DNA from: Hyphomicrobiales bacterium
Lineage (GTDB): Bacteria > Pseudomonadota > Alphaproteobacteria > Micropepsales > Micropepsaceae
Assembly (NCBI GenBank): GCA_017849395.1
Contig: JAFIHO010000028.1
Location: forward strand, 1-5,644
DNA length: 5,644 bases
Direction of reading: 5' to 3'
The translations under genes were made by a program, and so were the position numbers. Below are positions 1 through 5,050 of this stretch, piece by piece; within the stretch, counting starts at the first letter, position 1; each line of letters opens with the position of its first letter. Below the pieces are notes generated by a model that was given only the letters and a program-made list of their open reading frames with translations, had not been told where the DNA came from and did no database searches.

Positions 1-195
1 GAAGTCTCGCTGGACGACCAGGTCTTTGTGAAGGCTGCTGACGGCAAGCAAACCGTGGCCCAGATGCTCAAGGCCGCCAACACCAACGTGAAGGGCTTCA
101 CCCTGTACGTGGTGGGCGAAGGCATCGAGAAGAAGGTCGACGACTTCGCTGCTGAGGTGGCTGCCCAGGTGGCCGCTGCCAAGGCTGCTGCCTGA
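1..195 (+). CDS. tsf: Elongation factor Ts, C-terminal 64 residues (5' partial)
   Basis: The open frame from base 1 to the TGA at 193-195 encodes the end of EF-Ts, the guanine nucleotide exchange factor that regenerates EF-Tu-GTP during translation in the cytoplasm. The recognisable parts are a segment starting EVSLDDQVFVKAADGKQTV and the conserved GEGIEKK..DFAAEVA stretch, followed by an alanine-rich tail ending AAAKAAA. This wording matches my memory of Comamonadaceae-type betaproteobacterial EF-Ts. It is followed after 53 bases by pyrH, the normal rpsB-tsf-pyrH order. The 5' part lies outside the window. Codon use (many GCTGCT, CAGGTG, AAG) and the betaproteobacterial flavour differ from the genes after base 312, so this piece probably does not belong to the same genome as the rest. 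Confidence 0.93.
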   Translation, partial: EVSLDDQVFVKAADGKQTVAQMLKAANTNVKGFTLYVVGEGIEKKVDDFAAEVAAQVAAAKAAA

Positions 196-235
196 CCGTT
201 CCCCATAACCCCACCCAAGCCTCGTACCACTTACC

Positions 236-240
236 GGAGA
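236..240 (+). promoter_or_regulatory. Ribosome binding site of pyrH
   Basis: GGAGA lies 8 bases before the ATG at 249, a textbook Shine-Dalgarno placement that fixes the pyrH start. Confidence 0.7.
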
Positions 241-248
241 AAGTTTCC

Positions 249-312
249 ATGTCCAACGCCGCACCAGCCCACAAGCGCATTTTGCTCAAGCTGTCTGGTG
301 AGGCGCTGATGG
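249..312 (+). pseudogene. pyrH: UMP kinase, N-terminal fragment truncated at a chimeric join
   Basis: The ATG at 249 opens a frame whose first 21 residues, MSNAAPAHKRILLKLSGEAL then M, are the unmistakable N-terminus of bacterial UMP kinase (UMP + ATP to UDP + ADP, pyrimidine nucleotide synthesis). The KRILLKLSGEAL stretch is the amino acid kinase family's first phosphate-binding strand and loop. In intact proteins a glycine and an acidic GDD-like segment follow. Here, from base 313, the frame reads into the antisense of another gene and continues as meaningless low-complexity sequence to a stop at 444-446. No kinase core is present. The gene follows tsf as usual. It is most likely an intact gene in its source organism, cut by an artefactual join, rather than a true pseudogene. 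Confidence 0.88.
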
Positions 313-1128
313 CATGCGGATCATATCTACCACGACATCCGCCGGAATGCCCGCCTGCATCGCCGACAGATAAAGGCTGGAATCGATGGTCGCGCCCGCG
401 CGGTGGCGATGAACCTCCAGCTTCTTCTGCGTCGTCTGGGCGGTGAAATCGCCTTCGGTCGTGCGGGTGACGTTGATGTCCTGCTCGATGGAGGGCGAGA
501 AGTGCACCGACAACAGGCGGGAGATCGACTCTGAATTTTCCGGCGTCCCATCATCGTTGGCATCGACCGGAACAGTCACGGGCTTGTTGTTGACCATGAC
601 CACCATGGTCTTCGGCTTGGGCGGCGCGGCGGGCTTGGGCGCCGCGCCGGTGGCGTCGATGGTCTTTGCCAGCGAATAGGTGATCTCGAAACTCTGCCCG
701 GCCTTCAAAGCACGGGGATTGAATTGCGTCCGCAGGGCCTGGATCGCAGCGTTGGCGTCGGCGGTGGAAATGCCGACATCCTCCAGCATCCCCGCCAGCG
801 TGTCGCCGGCGTCCAGGGTGACGATGCGGGTTTCCGCGCCCGGATTGGTGTCGGCTTCCTGGATCACCGTATCGCGCGGCGGCGGCTCCGCCCCGCCATT
901 GCGGATCAGCCGGAACAGTTCATAGGAGAGGGGAATATGGCTGGGAATGCCGACCTTGGGGCTGGCTGTCGGCATGGTGCCCATCGCCAGCAGAGTCACC
1001 GCGCCCGCCACCAGAAAGGTGATGCCGGTGGACACCATGGCCCAGCGGCCATCGGTGGTTGCCAAAGCGGCTCTGGCATGGCGCACGCGCGCGGGGATGT
1101 TCTTGGAATCGCTATATCGGCGGTCCAC
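313..1128 (-). CDS. Membrane-anchored M23-type cell-wall peptidase, N-terminal part only (3' truncated)
   Basis: The frame starts at a GTG (1128-1126) with GGAG at 1134-1137, five bases upstream, which supports this start. Residues 1-30 are basic and cytoplasmic; 31-50 form one hydrophobic membrane anchor. Residues about 100-151 (RIVTLDAGDTLAGMLEDVGI onward, ending LKAGQSFEITY) look like an OapA/LysM-type domain. Residues 160-173 are a Pro/Ala/Lys linker, and about 222-272 (IDSSLYLSAMQAGIPADVVV then DMIRM) match the Csd3-like second domain that precedes the zinc peptidase domain in murein endopeptidases. The HxxxD and HxH motifs of M23 are absent because the frame leaves the real gene after M272 (313-315). 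The last eight codons and stop (to 286) are antisense pyrH sequence. The inferred role is peptidoglycan cross-link cleavage in the periplasm during growth. The family call is by recognition; the catalytic domain would be beyond the join. Confidence 0.78.
622..649. repeat. 10-bp perfect inverted repeat inside the peptidase linker
   Basis: CGGCGCGGCG (622-631) and CGCCGCGCCG (640-649) are perfectly complementary with an 8-base loop. It overlaps a 10-base direct repeat GGCTTGGGCG at 614-623 and 632-641, which encodes the Lys-Pro-rich linker repeats on the minus strand. It is probably a by-product of repetitive GC-rich linker codons, without a U-run to make it a terminator. Confidence 0.6.
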
Positions 1129-1394
1129 GTCGGCTCCGTCATTCGGGACTAAAGGCGAACCCCCGTTCGCCGCAGCCCCAGCCCAGTCCTGCCCGCAAAC
1201 CCATCCCCGGCGTGCGACCGTCGGAAAACTAGCATGTCTTAACTTGCCCTCGTCAACCTTGATGTTTCGTTAATGTTTTGTTCTGGTTGGGATATTTGGA
1301 TTTCCGCGCATCGGCGCGCGTGTGTTGAAGCGCTGCTACGCCCCACCCGCAACTTTTTACATCCCACACTCGAATCGCGAGATAACCCACTGCC
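1129..1394. other. Divergent intergenic region between the M23-type peptidase and the S1/P1 nuclease
   Basis: This 266-base gap separates two genes transcribed away from each other, so it should hold both promoters. Its middle (about 1228-1300) is markedly AT-richer than the flanks. I see no small ORF with good coding character and no RNA gene. No convincing promoter for the nuclease could be picked out; its ATG at 1395 has only GAGA at 1379-1382, 12 bases upstream, as a weak ribosome site. Confidence 0.6.
1228..1256 (-). promoter_or_regulatory. Possible promoter of the M23-type peptidase gene
   Basis: On the minus strand TTGACG (1251-1256) is followed after 17 bases by GCTAGT (1228-1233). 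The -35 matches five of six consensus bases; the -10 matches only three of six. Placement would give a leader of roughly 90 bases before the GTG start. Confidence 0.3.
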
Positions 1395-2210
1395 ATGCTT
1401 TGGAAAGCATCCCTCGCCGCCGCATTTTTCCTGCTATCGATCCTTCGCGCGCAGGCCTGGGGCCCCGAAGGCCATGAGATCGTCGCCCACATCGCTGCGC
1501 GGGAATTGTCACCGCGCGCCCGCGCCGAAATCGCATCGCTGCTGGGGGGCAATGCCGAAGCCATGATGGTCGCACAGGCGAACTGGGCCGACGAAATCCG
1601 CGACGCGCGGCCCGCCACGTCGCGCTGGCATTTCGTGAACATTCCGCTGGGTGCGGCAGGCTTCGACCGCCGCCGGGACTGCGCGGGCGGGAACTGCGTG
1701 GTGGCGCGGATGGAAGCCGATCTGCGCATCCTGGCCGACCGCAAACGCCCCCGCGCGGTCCGGGCGGAGGCGCTGCGTGTCCTCATCCATTTCGCCGGAG
1801 ACATCCATCAGCCGCTGCACACGATCGACAATGACGACCGGGGCGGCAACGACATCCGCGTCCGGCTGGGCCGGGGCCGCAATCCCGCCAGCCTGCATCA
1901 GGTATGGGACACGCGTATCGTGACCGCACTGCCGGGCCATGATGCCGGTCTGTTGGCCGGACAGGTCGCGGCGGCGTTCCCGGCCGGTGCGCGGCAATCC
2001 TGGCGCAACGGTGCTCCGGCGGACTGGGCGAATGAATCCTTCCGCCTCGCGCAACGGGAAATATATGCGGGCCTGGAGAAAGCGCGGCCCGGCGGGCCTC
2101 CGCTTCTCTTGCCGCGCGACTATGCGGAACGGAAGGAAGCCGTCATCCGCGCGCAACTCGCAAGGGCAGGGGCTCGGCTGGGGTGGCAGCTCAACACGGC
2201 GCTGAAATAG
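1395..2210 (+). CDS. Secreted S1/P1-family zinc-dependent nuclease
   Basis: This 271-residue protein belongs to the S1/P1 nuclease family, trinuclear zinc enzymes that cut single-stranded nucleic acids and remove 3' phosphates from nucleotides. Residues 1-21 form a signal peptide (K4, hydrophobic core 5-17, cleavage after A19-Q20-A21), so the mature protein would begin with W22, whose free amino group is a zinc ligand in this family. All nine expected ligands are visible: W22, H27, D66 (NWADEIR), H79 (WHF), H132 and D136 (HFAGD), H142 (QPLH), H168 and D172 (LHQVWD). C96 and C101 are spaced like the conserved short disulfide loop. Length fits the family. It is inferred to act in the periplasm or outside the cell, perhaps scavenging nucleotides and phosphate. 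It stands alone: divergent from the peptidase and convergent with phaZ, with no space between the stops. Confidence 0.93.
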   Translation: MLWKASLAAAFFLLSILRAQAWGPEGHEIVAHIAARELSPRARAEIASLLGGNAEAMMVAQANWADEIRDARPATSRWHFVNIPLGAAGFDRRRDCAGGNCVVARMEADLRILADRKRPRAVRAEALRVLIHFAGDIHQPLHTIDNDDRGGNDIRVRLGRGRNPASLHQVWDTRIVTALPGHDAGLLAGQVAAAFPAGARQSWRNGAPADWANESFRLAQREIYAGLEKARPGGPPLLLPRDYAERKEAVIRAQLARAGARLGWQLNTALK

Positions 2211-3431
2211 CTACTCGCTGGACAGGATGGTATTGCGCACCATCGGGTATATCTGGGTTTGCCAGCGCGTGCCCGAGAACACGCCATAATGGCCGACGCC
2301 CGGTTGCACATAATGCTTCTTGCGGAACGGCTTGATCGAGCGGCACAGATCGTGCGCCGCCAGGGTCTGGCCGATGGAGCAGATATCGTCGCGCTCGCCC
2401 TCGACCGTCAACAGCGCGGTACGCTTGATGGCGCCGGGATCGACCTTGCGGCCACAATATTCGAAGATGCCCCGCGGCAGGTGATGTTCCTGGAACACCT
2501 TCTGCACCGTCTCCAGATAGAATTCGGCGGGCAGGTCGGCGACGGAAAAATATTCGTCATAGAATTTGCGGTTGGCCTCGGCCTTGGCTTCCTCACCCTT
2601 CAGGATGTGGCCAAACAGATCCATATGGGCGCGGACATGGCGCGGCATGTTCATCGACATGAAGGCCGACAATTGAAGGAAGCCCGGATAGACATGCCGC
2701 CCCGCGCCCGGATAGCGCGCAGGCACGGCGCTGATCATGTTGTTGCGGAACCATTCGATCGGCTTTGACGTCGCCAGTTCATTGACTTTGGTGGGATTGA
2801 CGCGCGTATCGACCGGCCCCGCCATCAGGGTCATCGAGCGCGGCGTGGCCGGATGCCCCGCCTCCGCCATCGCCGCCACCGCCACCGTCAGCGCGGCGCA
2901 GGGCTGGCACACCGCCACGGCATGCGCCCCCGGCCCGAGCTTCTCGAAAAATTTGATGAGGTAGTCGACATACTCGTCCGTGCCGAAACGGCCCGCCGAA
3001 AGCGGCACTTCGCGCCCGCTTTTCCAGTCGGTGATGTAAACGTCATGATCGCGCAGCAGCGTTTCGGCGGTGTTGCGCAACAGCGTCGCGAAATGTCCCG
3101 CCATCGGCGCGACCAGCAGCACACGCGGCTGCGGAATATTCGTCTCCTTGCGGAAATGGACCAGATTGCCAAAGGGCAGTTCGACGGCATCTTCCTCGGT
3201 CACCGGTACCTGGCGGCCGTCGACCGGCACCTCCGTGATGCCATAGTCGGGACGATCATGGATCAGCTTTGAGCGCGAGACGATTTCCGCCGCCGCGCCC
3301 GCACAGCGCGCGAGATAGTTGGCGCCTGGCCCCATGCTGGTGTCGAGCATCCAGGCGCGCATCAGCCCGGCCGCCGCGCGCCACGGTGCCAGTGCATCCT
3401 GCTGTGCCTGATAAGCGTCGTACAAAAACAT
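2211..3431 (-). CDS. phaZ: Intracellular poly(3-hydroxybutyrate) depolymerase
   Basis: The 406-residue product matches the intracellular PhaZ family (TIGR01849 type), which mobilises stored PHB granules by hydrolysing or thiolysing the polymer to hydroxybutyrate units in the cytoplasm. It is an alpha/beta hydrolase using cysteine in place of serine. C175 in AVAVCQPCAA is the likely nucleophile, aligned with Cys183 of the Cupriavidus PhaZ1 enzyme. D348 or D349 in VEGERDDI is the acid and H381 in GVGHYGVFSG the base. The N-terminus MFLYDAYQAQQDALAPWR and the NPTKVNELATSKPIEWFRNN segment are also typical, and length agrees with the family (about 400-420). No signal peptide is seen, as expected for the intracellular class. 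The ATG at 3429-3431 has GGGA five bases upstream. No phaA, phaB, phaC or phasin gene is adjacent. A purine-poor divergent gap separates it from the GST gene. Confidence 0.94.
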   Translation of the reverse strand: MFLYDAYQAQQDALAPWRAAAGLMRAWMLDTSMGPGANYLARCAGAAAEIVSRSKLIHDRPDYGITEVPVDGRQVPVTEEDAVELPFGNLVHFRKETNIPQPRVLLVAPMAGHFATLLRNTAETLLRDHDVYITDWKSGREVPLSAGRFGTDEYVDYLIKFFEKLGPGAHAVAVCQPCAALTVAVAAMAEAGHPATPRSMTLMAGPVDTRVNPTKVNELATSKPIEWFRNNMISAVPARYPGAGRHVYPGFLQLSAFMSMNMPRHVRAHMDLFGHILKGEEAKAEANRKFYDEYFSVADLPAEFYLETVQKVFQEHHLPRGIFEYCGRKVDPGAIKRTALLTVEGERDDICSIGQTLAAHDLCRSIKPFRKKHYVQPGVGHYGVFSGTRWQTQIYPMVRNTILSSE

Positions 3432-3565
3432 CCCGTTCCCAACCCTCAGCCTGCGGCGGCAACAGACCGGGTCGCAACTACCGTATGCCGGAAACCCTAA
3501 CGGTTTTTATGCTGCAGTGCGAGATATTGCTTGTCAACGCATGGAAATCGCTGGAAACTGTGCAC
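3432..3565. other. Divergent intergenic region between phaZ and the GST gene
   Basis: These 134 bases must carry promoters for both genes. On the minus strand TTGACA (3532-3537) is a perfect -35 hexamer, but the best -10 candidate, GCATAA (3507-3512), is 19 bases away, too far for comfort. CTGCAGTGC (3512-3520) sits between them. For the plus strand no convincing promoter or strong ribosome site was found; GGAAA (3553-3557) is the only purine run before the ATG at 3566. Confidence 0.4.
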
Positions 3566-4222
3566 ATGAAAGATGCCGTCCTGACGATCTCGAGTAAAAA
3601 CTACTCGTCCTGGTCGCTGCGTGGCTGGCTGCTTTGCCGGATGGCGGGACTGGATTTCGAGGAAGAGCTTCTGTCCAGCGACGATCCTTCCACGCGGGCG
3701 GAGCTGCTGCTGCTGTCACCGTCCTTCCTGGTGCCGTGCCTGCGGCATAACGGCCTGAAGGTTTGGGACACGCTGGGCCTGGCCGAATATCTGAACGAGA
3801 CCTTCCCGCAAGCGGGCTTGCTGCCGCGAGGGGCGGCGGCGCGTGTGCATTGCCGCGCCATCTCCGGCGAGATGCATTCCGGCTTCACCAATCTGCGCTC
3901 GGCGCTGCCGATGAATCTGAAAGCGCATTATCCCGGTTTCAAGATCTGGGCGGGCGCACAGGCCGATATCGACCGGGTGGCGACGATCTGGCGCGAATGC
4001 CTGCGAACCTATGACGGCCCCTATCTGTTCGGCGAACGCCCCAGCGTGGCGGACGCGATGTACGCCCCGGTGGCAACCCGCTTCCGCACCTATGACGTAA
4101 AGCTGGACCGCATGTGCGCCGACTATTGCGACACGGTGCTGAACCTGCCCGACATGATCGAATGGATCGAAGCCGCCAAGGCCGAACCCGTCGCGGTCGA
4201 GGAACTGGAAGCAGAATTCTAG
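3566..4222 (+). CDS. Glutathione S-transferase family protein
   Basis: This 218-residue protein has the two-domain GST layout: a thioredoxin-like N-domain (about 1-80) and an all-helical C-domain (about 90-210). The N-terminus MKDAVLTISSKNYSSWSLRG is diagnostic of the bacterial GST subgroup with the NYSSWSLR motif, where a serine takes the place of the usual catalytic tyrosine or cysteine. SFLVPCLRHNG carries the cis-proline (VP) that holds glutathione, and VWDTLGLAEYLNETFP is the conserved end of the N-domain. FGERPSVADAMYAPVATRF is the N-capping box region of the C-domain. The frame is open as far upstream as 3269, but that part is antisense to phaZ; family alignment places the start at 3566. 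In-frame ATGs at 3485 and 3509 are less likely. Substrate is unknown; glutathione conjugation or peroxide handling is inferred from the family. Confidence 0.9.
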   Translation: MKDAVLTISSKNYSSWSLRGWLLCRMAGLDFEEELLSSDDPSTRAELLLLSPSFLVPCLRHNGLKVWDTLGLAEYLNETFPQAGLLPRGAAARVHCRAISGEMHSGFTNLRSALPMNLKAHYPGFKIWAGAQADIDRVATIWRECLRTYDGPYLFGERPSVADAMYAPVATRFRTYDVKLDRMCADYCDTVLNLPDMIEWIEAAKAEPVAVEELEAEF

Positions 4223-4274
4223 CGCACGGACGCCCTATCGGCTTCGCTTTCAGCCCTCCGCCTTCACCCGCCAA
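4223..4274. other. Short convergent gap between the GST gene and bfr
   Basis: These 52 bases separate two stop codons facing each other. The only inverted repeat is a four-base GGCT/AGCC stem, with no T-run on either strand, so no intrinsic terminator can be called here. Confidence 0.5.
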
Positions 4275-4754
4275 TTAGCTCGCGTTCGGCTTGGTCTGGA
4301 GCTGGACGAAATTCTCGATCCCCATCTGCTCGATAAGGCGCAGTTGTGTCTGCAGCCAGTCGATATGTTCTTCCTCGCTCTCGAGGATTTTGGTGAACAG
4401 TTCGCGGCTGATGAAATCCTTCACCGTCTCGCAATGGGCGATGGCCAGTTTCAGGTCGGGCAGGGCCATCATCTCCAGCGACAGGTCGCACTTGATGAGC
4501 TCCTGCACATCCTCGCCGATCATCAGCTTGCCCAGGTCCTGAAGGTTGGGCAGTCCGCCCAGGAACAGCACGCGCTTGATCAGCCGGTCGGCGTGCTTCA
4601 TCTCGTCGATGGATTCCTCGTATTCCTTCCTGGCGAATTCGCTGAGGCCCCAATCGGCCAGCATGCGCGAATGCAGGAAATACTGATTGATCGCGGTCAG
4701 CTCGTTCTTGAGCACCTTGTTCAGGAACGCGATGGTGTCGGGATCGCCCTCCAG
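4275..4754 (-). CDS. bfr: Bacterioferritin, apparently starting with CTG
   Basis: Bacterioferritin forms a 24-subunit cytoplasmic shell that oxidises Fe(II) and stores ferric mineral, with haem between subunit pairs. Counting from the CTG at 4752-4754 gives 159 residues, and the functional residues fall exactly at the E. coli Bfr numbers: ferroxidase ligands E18, E51, H54, E94, E127 and H130, and haem ligand M52. The motif KNELTAINQYFLHSRML is typical. The start is the oddity. Where the family has MKGD, this gene reads (CTG)-EGDPDT, and no in-frame ATG, GTG or TTG lies between it and the end of bfd. In-frame ATG (4847) or TTG (4856) would add 31 or 34 residues translated inside bfd and with no Bfr character. 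The gene follows bfd with a 26-base gap, so they are surely co-transcribed. Identity is near certain, start uncertain. Confidence 0.93.
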   Translation of the reverse strand: MEGDPDTIAFLNKVLKNELTAINQYFLHSRMLADWGLSEFARKEYEESIDEMKHADRLIKRVLFLGGLPNLQDLGKLMIGEDVQELIKCDLSLEMMALPDLKLAIAHCETVKDFISRELFTKILESEEEHIDWLQTQLRLIEQMGIENFVQLQTKPNAS

Positions 4755-4762
4755 CGAGGCAT

Positions 4763-4776
4763 GGGGCTCGGGCCCC
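4763..4776 (-). repeat. GC-rich hairpin directly in front of bfr
   Basis: On the minus strand GGGGC-CCGA-GCCCC forms a 5-bp all-GC stem with a four-base loop, filling most of the bfd-bfr gap and ending 8 bases before the apparent CTG start. It occupies the place where a ribosome site would be expected; none with consensus is visible. Confidence 0.5.
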
Positions 4777-4780
4777 GGCG

Positions 4781-4966
4781 CTACTCCGCTGCCAGCGCCA
4801 GCGCGCGGCGGCTGCTTTCCAGCATGTCTTCGATCGTTTCCTGGCATCGTCCGCAATTCTTTCTCACGCCGCAGCGCGCATAGACCTCATCCGCCGACTG
4901 CGCGCCGTCACATACGGCGGCACCGATCCGCGTTTCGTTCAGCCTATTGCAGACGCAAACAATCAT
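4781..4966 (-). CDS. bfd: Bacterioferritin-associated ferredoxin
   Basis: This 61-residue protein carries a [2Fe-2S] cluster and in characterised systems passes electrons to bacterioferritin so that stored Fe(III) is reduced and released. The four cluster cysteines are C4 and C6 (MIVCVCN) and C38 and C41 (NCGRC), the same positions as in E. coli Bfd (64 residues). The middle is the helix-turn-helix-like BFD fold (NETRIGAAVCDGAQSADEV). Two further cysteines, C19 and C32, are not part of the motif. The ATG at 4964-4966 has GGGGA (4976-4980) nine bases upstream. It is the first gene of a bfd-bfr operon. A near-consensus promoter overlapped by a Fur-like site lies upstream, fitting induction of the iron-release partner when iron is scarce. 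Confidence 0.95.
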   Translation of the reverse strand: MIVCVCNRLNETRIGAAVCDGAQSADEVYARCGVRKNCGRCQETIEDMLESSRRALALAAE

Positions 4967-4993
4967 CCAAGGAAGTCCCCGATAATCCCCCGA

Positions 4994-5022
4994 TATATAG
5001 ATCCATTGCGAGTGATTGTCAA
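4994..5022 (-). promoter_or_regulatory. Near-consensus sigma-70-type promoter of bfd-bfr
   Basis: On the minus strand TTGACA (5017-5022, six of six) and TATATA (4994-4999, four of six) are separated by exactly 17 bases. Transcription would start near 4987, giving a leader of about 20 bases before the bfd ATG at 4966. This is the best promoter in the window. Confidence 0.75.
5007..5021. promoter_or_regulatory. Fur-like operator overlapping the bfd -35 box
   Basis: TGCGAGTGATTGTCA matches the 7-1-7 Fur consensus TGATAATNATTATCA at 10 of 14 specified positions, with the right half ATTGTCA differing at only one base. It covers most of the -35 hexamer and runs into the spacer, the classic place for repression by iron-loaded Fur. 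Placement before bfd-bfr supports the reading; a different iron regulator is possible. Confidence 0.55.
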
Positions 5023-5050
5023 TCTCGTAGACGGTGACTACTTAGCCCCG

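Noticed and set aside
312..317. GCATGC palindrome at the join as proof of a restriction-ligation event
   Set aside because: CAT is the natural Met codon of the peptidase on the minus strand and the base before it fits pyrH, so the six-base site can arise by chance from the join itself.
249..446. 65-residue open frame starting as UMP kinase and continuing past the join, as a novel fusion protein
   Set aside because: After residue 21 it reads antisense to the peptidase gene, is Pro/Arg/Ser-rich without domain character, and follows from the chimeric join.
1200..1300. CtrA-type TTAA-N7-TTAA sites in the divergent intergenic region
   Set aside because: TTAA occurs more than once but no pair has the seven-base spacing.
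1509..2156. 215-residue minus-strand frame inside the nuclease gene
   Set aside because: Antisense shadow of a gene with a complete set of catalytic residues; composition is typical of high-GC antisense frames.
2259..2768. 169-residue plus-strand frame inside phaZ (also 2853-3272)
   Set aside because: Antisense to a full-length, motif-complete phaZ; no ribosome site or recognisable domain.
3269..3565. N-terminal 99-residue extension of the GST protein
   Set aside because: It is antisense to the start of phaZ and covers the intergenic region; the family's conserved N-terminus begins at 3566.
4223..4274. Bidirectional terminator between the GST gene and bfr
   Set aside because: Only a four-base stem and no T-run on either strand.
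4755..4856. Upstream TTG/ATG start for bacterioferritin inside bfd
   Set aside because: Would add a 31-34 residue basic Gly/Pro/Arg tail absent from the family and overlap bfd out of frame; ligand numbering supports a start at 4754.
4344..4883. 179-residue plus-strand frame across bfr and bfd
   Set aside because: Antisense to two well-supported genes; hydrophobic/Gln/His-rich shadow sequence.
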